From NCBI GenBank assembly GCA_026874595.1, contig CM049306.1, forward strand, positions 10,811,019-10,875,018: a stretch of DNA of 64,000 nt, written 5' to 3'. Shown piece by piece: positions 39,195-50,262 of this stretch (positions are counted from its first letter, which is position 1; each line of letters starts with the position of its first letter). Both the position numbers and the translations under genes were made by a program. Below the pieces are notes generated by a model. The model was not told the origin of the DNA and made no database searches. It saw nothing but the letters and a program-made list of their open reading frames with translations. This DNA comes from Sipunculus nudus. Its lineage: Eukaryota; Annelida; Sipuncula; Golfingiida; Sipunculidae.

Positions 39195-40392
39195 AGCTCA
39201 GCTGACTGAAAGTCATCTGAGCTGTAGGGATCACCTTTTGTCCTTTGTCTGTCCGGCCATCCAGGCGTCTGTCTGTTAACAGGGCACAAATTGTAACCGC
39301 TAGACCGGGAATCTTCTTACTTGAAATCCTGGGAGGTCTATGGAAATTCTCCTTGTAAACCTGAAATTAGGTCACTGTGACCTATATTCTTCGAGCTATG
39401 GGGTTCCGAAGTACCCCCCAGAATAATGCAAAATTTAATACAAAAGCTCAAGTATCTGAACATTAATGCATTAATCACCATGATTCTTTGCATGGATATT
39501 GATCATGGAGTGTTTCATCAATTTCTGGAGATTGGTGGTGCCACCTATATTTTTTTTATTTTTTACGATTTTTTTTTTCTCTACTTTTGTGATCTTTAAA
39601 CATTTGGTCATCTGTAAACAGGGCACAATCATAATGACTGGACCTAGAATCTTCTCTCCTCACCTCCAGGGAAGCCCATAAAAGGTCTACATGGAAACCC
39701 GAAATAAGGTCCTTGTTACCCATATTCTGTAAGCTATGGGGCTCTGAAGTACCCCCCAGAATAAAGATTTGGTCATATATTAACAGGGCACAAATCATAA
39801 TGACTGGACCTAGAATCTTCTGTCCTCACCTCCAGGGAAGCCCATAAAAGGTCTACATGGAAACCCGAAATAAGGTCCCTGTCACCCATATCCTTCATGC
39901 TCTGGGGCTCCGAAGTACTCCCCAGAATAAAGATTTGGTCATCTGTTAACAGAGCACAAATTATAATGACTTGACCTAGAATCTCCTTTCTTGATATGCT
40001 GGGAGGCCCCTGAAAAGTCTCCTTGTGCACCTGAAATTACATCTCTGTTACCCATATCCTTCATCCTATGCGGCTCTGAAATACCCCCCAGAATAAACAT
40101 TTGGATTTGTTAACAGGGCACAAATCATAATAACTGGACCTAGAATTTTATTTTTTGACATGCTGGGAGACCCCTGAGAAGTCATCTTGTAAACCTTGAA
40201 AATAGGTGTCTGTTACCCATATCCTTCATGCTACAGAGCTCCATAGTACCCCAATGAATATTGGATGATTTTATACAAAAGGTCAAGTTTGGAAAAAGTA
40301 TTTCATTCAAATTTGACATTCAGATGATAAAATTACTTTTGTCAATGTCTTCCTGGTCAGCTGAGCGTCATGACCCCTGGGTCACTTGTTTT
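39195..40392 (+). mobile_element. family B element, copy 3, with head and tail
   Basis: The head palindrome lies at 39,195-39,223 after a T run. Shortened monomers follow ('tggacctagaatcttc' near 39,640, 39,803, 39,970, 40,135). The tail carries GTCAGCTGAGC at 40,356-40,366, inverted to the head's GCTCAGCTGAC, and a perfect hairpin TGACCC-CT-GGGTCA at 40,371-40,384, then 'cttgtttt'. The terminal plan is the same as family A, although the sequences differ. Confidence 0.75.
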
Positions 40393-40433
40393 CAGTGAAA
40401 TGTATACTCATGTTTGATATTCTTGTTACCTAG

Positions 40434-40521
40434 GTAACGTCAAGGTTTCCAGAGATCTTGGTCATCCTGAGAAGATGCTGACTCTGTCAGGAGCCAGGAC
40501 TTTGGCACACAATATGGCCAG
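40434..40521 (+). CDS. candidate internal exon of an unidentified gene
   Basis: An 88-nt open segment lies between an acceptor ('ttcttgttacctag') and a donor ('ccag|gtaggc'). Only one of three frames is open. It enters after one leftover base, encodes 28 residues beginning NVKVSRDLGHPEKM and ending TLAHNMA, and leaves two bases (AG). Joining to the exon at 53,971 makes an arginine codon and keeps the frame to a stop there. The translation looks polar and helical, and I do not recognise the family. Upstream exons must lie left of the family B block or outside the window; none could be defended. The acceptor is only 41 bp from a transposon tail. Confidence 0.45.
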
Positions 40522-41860
40522 GTAGGCTTCAAGAATTCTACATTTATGATTCCATGGAAAGGAAATATATTAGGATGATATCAACAGTCTAAGGCTTCAC
40601 AGTTTGAAGCACTCAAATATGCACCGACAATCATTTCAGTTTACACAAAACCACATTATGCCAAATTTGTCACTTTTGACGGCAGCACTTGCCTGTGCTT
40701 TTCAGTTGCCATGGAATTGTCTTAAGGTTCTCAGAGGTACAAAAATGCAGTATCCCATTTACTTTATTAGATAACGGAAAACCAGGAAACCAGAAAATAA
40801 CAGACCCTGGATTATGAAAATAGTATGCTAAAGGTTCTAACACTGTCCTTATGAATACAGCAAGGGAAGTAGACTTGCTTATTTTCAAATGTATATCAGT
40901 TGTAGAAAACCAATTTCTTGATATACTTATTTATCACAAAAGTATGCTAATATTGATATTTTCACTGTTTCATTTTCTTTTATGTTTGGTTTGTCATTTT
41001 GGATTAGACGGAAGAACAGAATATTGCACAATTAGGAGATATTTTATGAAAGATTAAGTTATATATGATGTATACCTGTATAAATTATCACTGGTTGAAA
41101 TATGTGGCAAATCTTTCCATGAATTGCTCCAGAATGGAAAAAAATGAAAATTTTCTCAGCAAATTTCTTCATCTGAACAGCATGACACCTGCTGTGTCCA
41201 GGACAGTAATAAGAAAGCTGATAATGACAGAGATAGAGAGGCTGACAGTGCCAGGTGAACAGCCCAGCAGCAGATGGCTGGCAGCACTGATCACTGCAGA
41301 GAAAGCAGTTCCTGTAATGGGCAGATGTTGTGTGGAATCCAAATTTCCAGGCCAATTGTGTTTCCAGAAATCAATGGGGTTCTTTATTTTATGATTTGGT
41401 TCTTCATGTGTGCTTTGGGGTTGATGGGAGGCTGGGGAGGCTGAGGAGGGATTGATGGCTTTCGCAGACATTGTCATGACTTTTGGACTTTGCTGCAGAT
41501 GCTAGTACAGCTCCTTCTGTCGATTTAAACAGCCCACTCTTGGTTTATTCTAGAAACTTCAGTCCCCCAATTACCAACAGTTGCTGTCCTGAATTCTAAT
41601 AGAACCTCTTTTATAAGAAAGGGCAAAAGTACTTGCAGGTACTACTCTTCATGAATTATAGAATTATAATTCATTTATTTTACATTCAAGGCATTAACAA
41701 TAAAATAATTTCAAAGCACAGAGCATATCAGTCATAAGTGGTGTGGTAATTGCTCAGCAATAGCTTTAAATAAGCCCAGCTTAAGCTGGATGTTTAATTA
41801 ATATGGTGCATTAGTAGTCACTGAGTGAGTTAAAGAATTCTGTATATCAAAATATCTTCC
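40522..41860. other. intron or intergenic sequence, no gene recognised
   Basis: The part 41,160-41,500 is less AT-rich and has long open frames on both strands (109 codons +, 102 codons -), but none resembles a known domain. It could be a conserved non-coding block inside the large intron. Confidence 0.4.
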
Positions 41861-41999
41861 GTCAGGTCTAGAGAACATTCCTTCAGTCAGGCCTGAAAAA
41901 CATCTCATTCAGGCCTGAAGAAAATTTCGCCTGTCAGGCTTTGAAAAAAAAGCCTTGAATCAGGCCTGAATAAGGTGCCTTCAGTCAAGCCTGATTCAC
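41861..41999 (+). repeat. six ~25-bp repeats built on TCAGGCCTGA
   Basis: Units begin 'tcaggcctga' or one-step variants (tcaggtctag, tcaggctttg, tcaagcctga), spaced 23-26 bp. The core is a near-perfect palindrome. Confidence 0.8.
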
Positions 42000-42698
42000 C
42001 TTTTGTGCATCTCCACCAGGTGGCAAGGTAATATATTTTTACTTGGTTAATTGGTTGGTTGTTACCAAAATTTCACACACAAAAATTATGAATTGATTTT
42101 CACGAAATTTTGTGGTGGATAAGGGAAATAGCCAAGGAACTGTCTATTCATACTCCAGATAACCATATATACTTTTAATTCAAAGGGTTCATTTCCAATG
42201 TGAGATTTCTTTGTCCTTACTGAGAGCTGCATTGACTATTGATAGGAATTGGGTGTCTTTTTTCTGGAATTAATTTATGTAACTAGGGATTTGTTTGACA
42301 ATTTCAGTAAGTCCTCTGTTTGACAGCTGGTATGAGGTGAGCCAGAGATCAGCATTAAGTGACATACAGTGAAGGGCTGTATTTTTCTCCTTTTGACATC
42401 TAAATGCATGCCATATCTTCATTCAACCAAGTCTGTGACATGACGATGTACTTACAGACATTGATTCCGCCACCCTCTCTGGCATCTATTTTATGATAAA
42501 AGAAAAAGGCAATTGAACCAATCAGATGGCTTGTGTACACCCTGTTTACATGGATGTCTGGTGTGATGTTTTGAACAACCCTCTAGCATTACAGGGAACT
42601 CATGGTGAATGGAACCAATCAAATCAGCGTGTCCTGTTTCTGGTACATGTTCAGACAGCGTGTGAACAGTGTATTGCTTACATTCTGTTGGTTGTGTT

Positions 42699-42708
42699 TG
42701 ATTGACAG
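42699..42708 (+). promoter_or_regulatory. PBX/PREP(Meis)-type decamer TGATTGACAG
   Basis: Exact match to the known composite site for PBC-Meis/Prep homeodomain pairs. It lies in the putative ~13 kb intron of gene 2, within a unique segment (42,296-42,755). The downstream bases 'ttct' also match the site at 47,572. Confidence 0.4.
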
Positions 42709-42974
42709 TTCTGGTTTCAGACCAAACACCGCAGCATTGTTCATTATTCATTTAACCCTTTACTGTTCAGATTAGCCTGTGGATTGTCACACTCCTACTG
42801 TTCAGATTTATTTTGCATTTTTTCCACATTTTGACATGAATCTATATAAGAGACATTATCTCAGTAACCATTAAAGGTATCTTTGTGAAATTTTCAGCTT
42901 TTACTGTCAGGTATATGTCCATCATGTTATTTTATTTATTTTCTATATACCTGGTTTGATATGTATGTAACTAA

Positions 42975-44400
42975 GGTATATACAGGTAAAAACAGGTAAA
43001 TCTGTACTAACTGTATTTCCACTCACTTGTATATCACCAAAATGACCCCTTTCATCCTGTTCAGGTAACCCATTAACCCTTTGATAAAAAAAGGGAAATG
43101 TAAGGATTTTTTTTCACTCTAAGGTAATTATTAATTAATGGTAAGAAAAAGGTAAATGATTTGGTTTAATATTGGAAAGGGAACCACCAACGAACCAGAA
43201 TGTGCAAGTAAATTAGATTTTTCTGTGGAAATCAAATATTTTTCACCTGAAAAGCTTGCTGACCCAAAGAGCACATTCTATGATTATTAACATATAACAC
43301 ATATGTTTACCTGTACAGGTAAGTAAAGGTAAATTTTTTTTTTTTTTTCTGAATATGTTAGCAAACACCTTGTTCATCAATATAGTTACTATAAATTAAT
43401 ACCTTCTCTATTTATGGACTGTATAATTCATTTTGATATAAGAACAGGTGCTTTTAATACAGTAATTAAGTTACCTATGTGAATAGTACCTTTGTTCTTC
43501 AACTGATCTAATTACCTGTGGCAGTGACAAAATCATGCTGAAAAGTGGCTGAGAAGAATATGGATAAACAAGTGTCAACTGTGTAAAACCATTATATTTT
43601 GATTTTTCAGACATGTAAAACATAAATTGATAATTTTGGTTACGGTTACACATAAAAACATACTCACCTGTACAGGTGAGTTCAGGTAAATACAGGTAAA
43701 TTATTTTTTTAATGAAGTATATATATTTTATACATGTAATAAGGGAGAAAAAAAACATACAACTTAATTTTGAGTGCCATGTGTAAAATTTATGAATTAT
43801 AGGTACTAACTGCACTATTTATTGGGTTACCTGAAATGATACCTTTGATCTTAAACAGATTTAATTACCTTTGTAAGTACAGAATATAAAGACAACTTTT
43901 CATTTTAAAAGTGGAGAGGAAATTTTTGAAGGAGTTAAAACAATATGCAGAAACTATCTTTTAATTAACTGCACAGCCACGAGACTTGTGGATTTCAATT
44001 TTGCCAATTTCTACCTGTAAAAGTTTACTCACCTGCACAGGTAAGATCAGGTAAATAAAGGTAAATTCTCATTTTTTAAATTTAAATTATATATTATACT
44101 TGTTATAAGGGACATTGCAATAAAAACTATTTACTTTTGTCCAATGTGCAAAATATATAATTTATGGGTGTGAAATGCACTAATTATCTGGTTACCTGTA
44201 ATATACCTTTTTATGTCAAATTAATATATTTTTACATGTGCAGGCAAAAACAAATCGCCGACTGATTTTAAAATAAAATCTGGAAAAATGTGTCTACCCT
44301 GTTTGTTAACATTTCATGCAATAATAAAATTGTTGTTTAGTTGGTCTGTCGCGTTTATCTGCACTGGTAAAAATCCAGGTGCGACAGGTAAACAGGTGTG
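42975..44400 (+). repeat. ~360-bp diverged tandem repeats rich in AGGTAAA words
   Basis: The mark 'acctgyacaggtragt.caggtaaataaaggtaaatt' in shortened form recurs near 43,310, 43,665 and 44,030, with a partial near 42,985. A second mark, 'ggttacctg..atacctttgatctt', recurs near 43,471, 43,825 and 44,190. The core ACCTGTACAGGT is palindromic. Confidence 0.75.
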
Positions 44401-44878
44401 CACTTGGTTCGATCAACGATTAGCCTAAATAAACGTTGATATATCCAAATCTTTCCCATTCGAAACAGTGCGAATGTACTAAAATTTGAAATAAAAAATC
44501 AAAACAAATATGTCTTGCACTTGTGAAAACTCTTATTTTCTTAATTGAGGGTATCCATGCAATATCTTTTGAAGTAACCGCCCCTCCGCGGCTGACGGTG
44601 ATTGAGCGATAATGAGTGAATTTAGCAATATGTAGCACACAAGGTACATTAACGAGGCGGTTTTGCAGACTTTAGTCACAGAATTATCCTATCTAGTCAA
44701 TATAACGGAAAAATAAAAAAAATAAAACATTTACTGGACAATTAAGATGCAAGACGACACGTCTGTTTGGGTTTTTTTCCAGAACGGTCCAATTTTACCG
44801 CGTCATCCCTCAGCCAGCGGTGACGCACTGACGCTGCAAACTTTTCTCACCCAATCGTATCTACTTTTACATCAGCAA

Positions 44879-44964
44879 GGTTCACGTGACTGGGTCTGGC
44901 GTGTTTATTTTGTAAAGTCTTTTAAATGGACATGGTTCACGTGACTGAGTCTGGCGTGTTCATT
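44879..44964. promoter_or_regulatory. duplicated 31-bp motif with CACGTG E-box
   Basis: Two copies (44,879-44,909 and 44,934-44,964, 55 bp apart, two differences) contain TTCACGTGACT, a palindromic E-box of the kind bound by USF/TFE/MITF proteins. Just upstream (44,805-44,845) are TGACGC and GCGTCA words. The cluster could be an enhancer or promoter. Confidence 0.4.
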
Positions 44965-45021
44965 ATAAGAAGCATCATGAGATGCTGTGCCGACTGGCGG
45001 TCTGATTATTCTTTTTTTTTT

Positions 45022-45056
45022 TGTGGGGGTGGTGGGGGGCCGGGGGGGGGGGGGGG
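45022..45056 (+). repeat. G-rich tract with quadruplex potential
   Basis: Runs of 5, 6 and 16 G residues with short separations follow a T-run. Confidence 0.7.
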
Positions 45057-47570
45057 AATTACCTGGAAACATCCTCTCATGTCATGCAATATGTATGCAT
45101 AAGAATCGATTCTTTCCCGCAGGGATCAGAAACAATGAAAACACTGGTAGTACTAGTGGAACAATAATTTATTACATATATATAATAAATAGGCCAATGC
45201 ACATTAATGTAAACAAATCGTTATTAACAAGAATATAAAATAACGGAAAAACAATATTTTTTATTGTGGAAAAGGTGTTTTTAAAATGTGCTATTGGGGA
45301 TAATGCACATAATACCAAAGTTTATAAACGTGAGAAAACGATACTAAACTGTGAAGTAACACCAAAGAAACATGTTTTCACAGTACATTTTAATGTATGT
45401 TATGTTATTCAAATATATAGGCCTACGTAAGTCCAACAATGCTTATCAAAATCATGCCTAGTTACTATGATTTCATAGCAGTACATTCTGGTATCTTAGA
45501 GGAAAATTGCACGTAGGCTTACATATCTTCATGCACTTACTTATCCAGGTCTTCAATTTGCACTTTATTTCAGTGACATTTAAATGAAGCATAATTACGT
45601 CATATGAAATTAATATAAAATGGAAATATAATATATAATTACATTTATTTAATTCAACTTCACTTGAAGAAAAGTAGGAAATTTATTTAATAATTTTGAG
45701 ATGCACAATTCCTTGGTTAACTAGATGTATACACGAGACCTAACTTCAAATCATATAGCTAATCTGGTAACCTCCGTATGCAACTTTGTACATTTAGGCC
45801 CTCATATAGTCAGAAATCATGCACTGCTGATAAAACTTCAGCTTTAGCAGGAAAGCATGCGGTCTCCCCAGGCTGCAAGGTGCATGGTGATTTCACGGAG
45901 AGGCAGAGTTCCAGTTAATTATAAAACAATATGCAGCAACAATTCAATAATTCTTAAGAAGCACCTGGAATGTTCCAAAAACTTCTAATAAGTTATGATC
46001 TCTTGGGTGTTTGTTTATTTATTTATTTTGTATTCACCAGTCCCGTCAGCTGTAGAGACGCGGACCATGACCTACACTTGGCAATTATACATGTCGTTCG
46101 GTTCCCGAACATTGTAAATGATGTCATTATCCTTTGATGATTAATGTAATAGATGCCAATTTAAATTAGTAATTTTCACTCCGAATCCCCGTCTGGTTGG
46201 CCACATGTTGTGTGCTGTCTTTCCGCTAAAATCTCCTGTGTGATAGGAAAATTTCCTTGTGCTAATAAAACTGTCAATCAAACGTGAAAATGACAAGGTC
46301 GGTGGGTAAAAATAGAAGCCGACACCCTGTGGTATTTTAGGTCTTCGAAAGGGGCAAGTTTGAGACAAAGCCATCAAACATTTTGCAATATAGATATATT
46401 TGTATACCTGCGTCTTTTAAATCTTATTTTACAGCAATGGAAAGGTACAATTAGATTTCAGTCTAATTTGTCCACCTGCATGGTTTCTCGATCGTCATTT
46501 TGAGTACACCATGCGCATGCATATCGAAAGTCCGCATCTTTGGTCTTAATATTTTACTTTCACTGTGTCACCGTCACTATATATATACGCTATAGCTTCT
46601 AATTTAAGATTGGCGAATGCATTTTATTCATTTTCTTGCATGTATCATGACTGAGACTGACTCCGCCGTATGACTTTAAAGGATTATCATGACCACGACA
46701 CATTTTCCATATTTAATCCCTGGGCCATGCATGCAAGCGTTGACTGGGTTTTGAGAGCGATATCAATATAAAGCGGCGTTTATACCGGGTGCACGTACGG
46801 TATATGCGATATATATGCAGTCTGCGGTATACGTTATGTATTTTTTATGAATATAGGCGGCGAATGAACCCGATTTGAGAAACTTTCATGGATGAAATAT
46901 AAAAAGGAGTTATAAGTTCTGGTATTAGTGATCAGATTTTATGTTTAAAAGGTACAAACATTTATAACGCAGTACTATTCCTTACAACAATGAATAGCCT
47001 GTTATAGGCAAACGTATTACAAAAAAAAAATTATTTACTTCAATTAATAAAATAATAGGTTATATTTTTAAAATTTAGTTTGCTATTTGCCATATATATT
47101 TAAAGATGTTTTGCAGCTCCGCCCAAAATCTGTTTCACTGGCAGTGACAACTACTGGTGCTTTTATCAATCACTAATGAAAATTATAATACGCACATAGG
47201 CCTATATATATACACACACACACACAAAAGCGCGCACACGTGCACGTAAACATGTAGCCTATACATATAAAGGAAGTACTACACATATAAAAATTTGTAA
47301 AATCTGTTCAGTATGTGTTAAAACCGTATTAATACATATTTGTTCAAGCGTATAAGTCACTTAATTACTGTCTTGTTTTACATATTCAAGGATCTGGGTG
47401 TATAGGCGTACAGTTCCACGTACGTCGTAAAATAATTACTTCAATATTTTATGGAGTATAAAGTTATCTTTATATTTTACACTGGAAAATTAACTATATC
47501 TCTATAATATCCGGCTGTTTCTAATTTAAGACGGTATTAATTTTATTTTCAATCCAAAAAGCCTCTCAGA
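45057..47570. other. unique AT-rich sequence, no gene recognised
   Basis: No defensible exon is visible. CA and AT microsatellite stretches occur near 47,212-47,226. The window 46,080-46,380 has a 78-codon frame on the minus strand with no recognisable domain. Confidence 0.4.
46271..46280 (-). promoter_or_regulatory. TGATTGACAG decamer, minus strand
   Basis: Exact match to the PBX/PREP-type composite site, here as CTGTCAATCA on +. Confidence 0.35.
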
Positions 47571-47571
47571 A

Positions 47572-47581
47572 TGATTGACAG
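47572..47581 (+). promoter_or_regulatory. TGATTGACAG decamer
   Basis: Exact match, sharing the 14-base context TGATTGACAGTTCT with the site at 42,699. Confidence 0.35.
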
Positions 47582-47986
47582 TTCTTGTGCCCGATTACGA
47601 TTGTACATAAAATGTTTGGCACAGAAATGATCACTAGTAAACAATCAGACATCACATATATATACGACATGATATATGACAGTATCTTCGATTTTTAGTT
47701 AAGAAAATATGTTAATATTTAAAATAAATACTCATTTTATTATATGATATCGGTTAAAAATGGTTTTCCAGTGCCAGTACATGACACAGTAAGGAGGTCA
47801 CGCAGATCACGTGCGTGGTGTCTGTCAGACGCGTCAGTCAGTCGGACGGCGATCATTGGTCACAAGTTAAACCAATAAAAAAGGGGATAATATATGATCT
47901 TGGAAATGTTTAACGGAAGTTAAATCTGCACAATCAAACATGCTGTGGAGATTTACCCACGCATAATTAGCCGTTTCAAACTTCTA

Positions 47987-47999
47987 CCACTAGGCGGCG
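47987..47999 (+). promoter_or_regulatory. CTCF-like core CCACTAGGCGGCG
   Basis: Differs by one base (the C after AGG) from the conserved CTCF core CCASYAGRKGGC. It lies in unique sequence within the large intron. A single motif is weak evidence. Confidence 0.3.
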
Positions 48000-48236
48000 T
48001 GCATGTTGGCGAAGATCGCTTCAGTGTTAGAATGAGTATTTATCTTAATTAATTAGTTTTTTTTTTATCAAACTGTTACATTTAATGATGTACTAAGTGG
48101 TTATTTACATGAAATGACCAGTAAGAGATCGTTACTAGCGAAAAAAGTGAAGAATTCAACCCTTGTTCATGACGCCGCTTCATGTCAGAGTTGGCATGTC
48201 AGCATCAACAAGCTTCATTTCACTGATTAAAAGCAG

Positions 48237-48273
48237 CCAATCCCAGTCACATCAGGAGAAAAAGTATAAATAA
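48237..48273 (+). promoter_or_regulatory. possible core promoter: CCAAT and TATA words
   Basis: CCAAT at 48,237-48,241 is followed 23 bp later by GTATAAATAA at 48,264-48,273. No clear exon follows, so this may be fortuitous in AT-rich DNA. Confidence 0.25.
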
Positions 48274-48622
48274 TCGTATTCTACAAGTGTTTTCCTTCAC
48301 ACTAGTATATGTAAATAGGTTGCCCATTGTTATTTTTTAATTATTTTTGTATGATTTATATAGCTTAACTAGGGTTTTGTCAATCATTAATTGTGCAGGG
48401 TACCAGTCTAGTCCTGCTATATCTACAGAGATTTAAGGGCTTTTTAGTTACATTTTCACATTTCATGTTCATTAAATTCAGGCTTTTCAAAACTTATGCA
48501 TATAAACACATCAGAGTATATATGTAATAGTATATACAGTATTTTAATTCTTATATTATACCATATTATATTATTTTTTTTATTATATTGTTATGATATA
48601 TTAATGTATAATAATATAAATA

Positions 48623-48739
48623 AATATATATATATATATATATATATATTAATGTATATATATATAATACGTAACTTTTATATGTCAAAAATAAAAAATA
48701 ACATACAATTTATATGTAAACAATATATGTCTGTAAATC

Positions 48740-48765
<26 letters not shown>
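48623..48765. repeat. (AT)n microsatellites
   Basis: AT runs at 48,623-48,649 and 48,739-48,765. Confidence 0.95.
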
Positions 48766-48771
<6 letters not shown>

Positions 48772-49632
48772 TTAAAAATCATATATAGATGTAAATGTGC
48801 TTATGTTATTCAAAATTCAGTGTGTGTGTGTTGTGTGTAAATATACTTTGGTTCTATACAGACAAATTTTACAGTATGCAATCCCAGGCAATAACATGTC
48901 TGATCCACTTGAGGGTGGTGGTTACATGGTGGCCAACCTCATTAGCAGCTAGTTAAAATAGCACCAAGTCTAGAGCTATGGCAGACATCAAAGTATCAAT
49001 GAGGGGTCAGTCAGTCATATATAATGTAACAACAGATGTCTGGGCAGGTAGGTGACCAGCTTTTGCTCTATGTTTGCTGCCTCATCATTAGGTCAATAAT
49101 TGCCAAAACTGAAGATGGTTGTACACCACTCAGCTTTGTTAGGCCTGGTCAGTTTATAAATGTGAGATGAATCTCCAATCATGAGTGATATCTTCTGTGA
49201 CTGAAGCAGCAACATCAACTTGAAAAGCAAGCATTGAAGCAATACTTGGCTGAAAATTCAACATGACCCTTATATAAGAAGAAAAAAAAGGTAAATGAAT
49301 TTATTGTCTTATATAACTTTATTTGTATAATCAATCTTATGTTAATTATTTTCAAAAATAAAGATTACACATAATGTGGTCATATAAAATTATTTTATAA
49401 TTATATCTTTCATTTGTACACACATAATGAAATTCTAGGGTATTGTAGGATGATACTTAGATTATTTCAAATTCATTACATAAAATGATACCTAAAGATT
49501 TGACAAAAAACTTTTGGTATGAAGAACACTAATGTTTTTATGGGTTTTTAATAGGTGTAGGACTAAAGTACCCCTGGACAAAATGATTCCTTGGGAAAAA
49601 GCCACCTACCTTAATGATGAAGAGGACAAAAG

Positions 49633-49649
49633 CCCCCCCCCCCCCCGAA

Positions 49650-49688
<39 letters not shown>
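49633..49688. repeat. C14 homopolymer and (AT)n
   Basis: C run at 49,633-49,646, then AT dinucleotides from 49,654. Confidence 0.9.
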
Positions 49689-49693
<5 letters not shown>

Positions 49694-50124
49694 ATGTTTT
49701 ATACATTTTACATTTGTACATATTAGATGTCTTAAACTCCTTAATCCAAAACATTCTTTAAAATTAATTATGCTGAATATGTGTATATTTTGGGTTAGAT
49801 ATCCAAAAGCGGCATCAACTTTTACATCACATAGTTACATTAACAACAATAATTAAGTTATGAGTTATTAAGTTATAAATCTGTGTTTTGATGTATTATT
49901 ATCCGTGAAAATAATAATGTATATTAGGTGATGTTATTTATAATGTTGATATCAGGGGACTCATTAATTATGTAAATATACAATAATTTTTACTATGTTA
50001 CTTGTGCAGTCTAACAGGTTTTTATTTATGATAAAAAAAGTTATACGTAAAAATGGATGATTATTTTACATTACAGGTAACCAATTTTAAAACAAGAAAA
50101 AGGAAAAAACCTAAAAAAAAACTG

Positions 50125-50262
50125 TACCTGGAGTACCTTGTTCCAGGTACAGGTATTTTAATTCTGGGTATAGGTACAGGTCCAAGGTACTTCCTACTCA
50201 TGACCTGCAGGTACATATATTCTGAAATGTGAATCTAGATACAGGTACAAGTACCTGGCCCC
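50125..50262. repeat. cluster of AGGTAC / GTACCT words
   Basis: About a dozen GGTAC or GTACC words occur in ~140 bp ('ccaggtacaggta', 'ggtacaggtccaaggtac', 'acaggtacaagtacctgg'), in both orientations, without strict periodicity. Confidence 0.65.

Noticed and set aside
41065-41477. Overlapping ~100-codon frames on both strands
   Set aside because: No recognisable domain, no paired splice sites, and openness on both strands is typical of locally GC-richer chance frames.
42465-42494. 30-nt minus-strand microexon between 'aaaatag' and 'gtaagt' (MPERVAESMS)
   Set aside because: Signals are acceptable but no partner exon could be found on that strand within the window.
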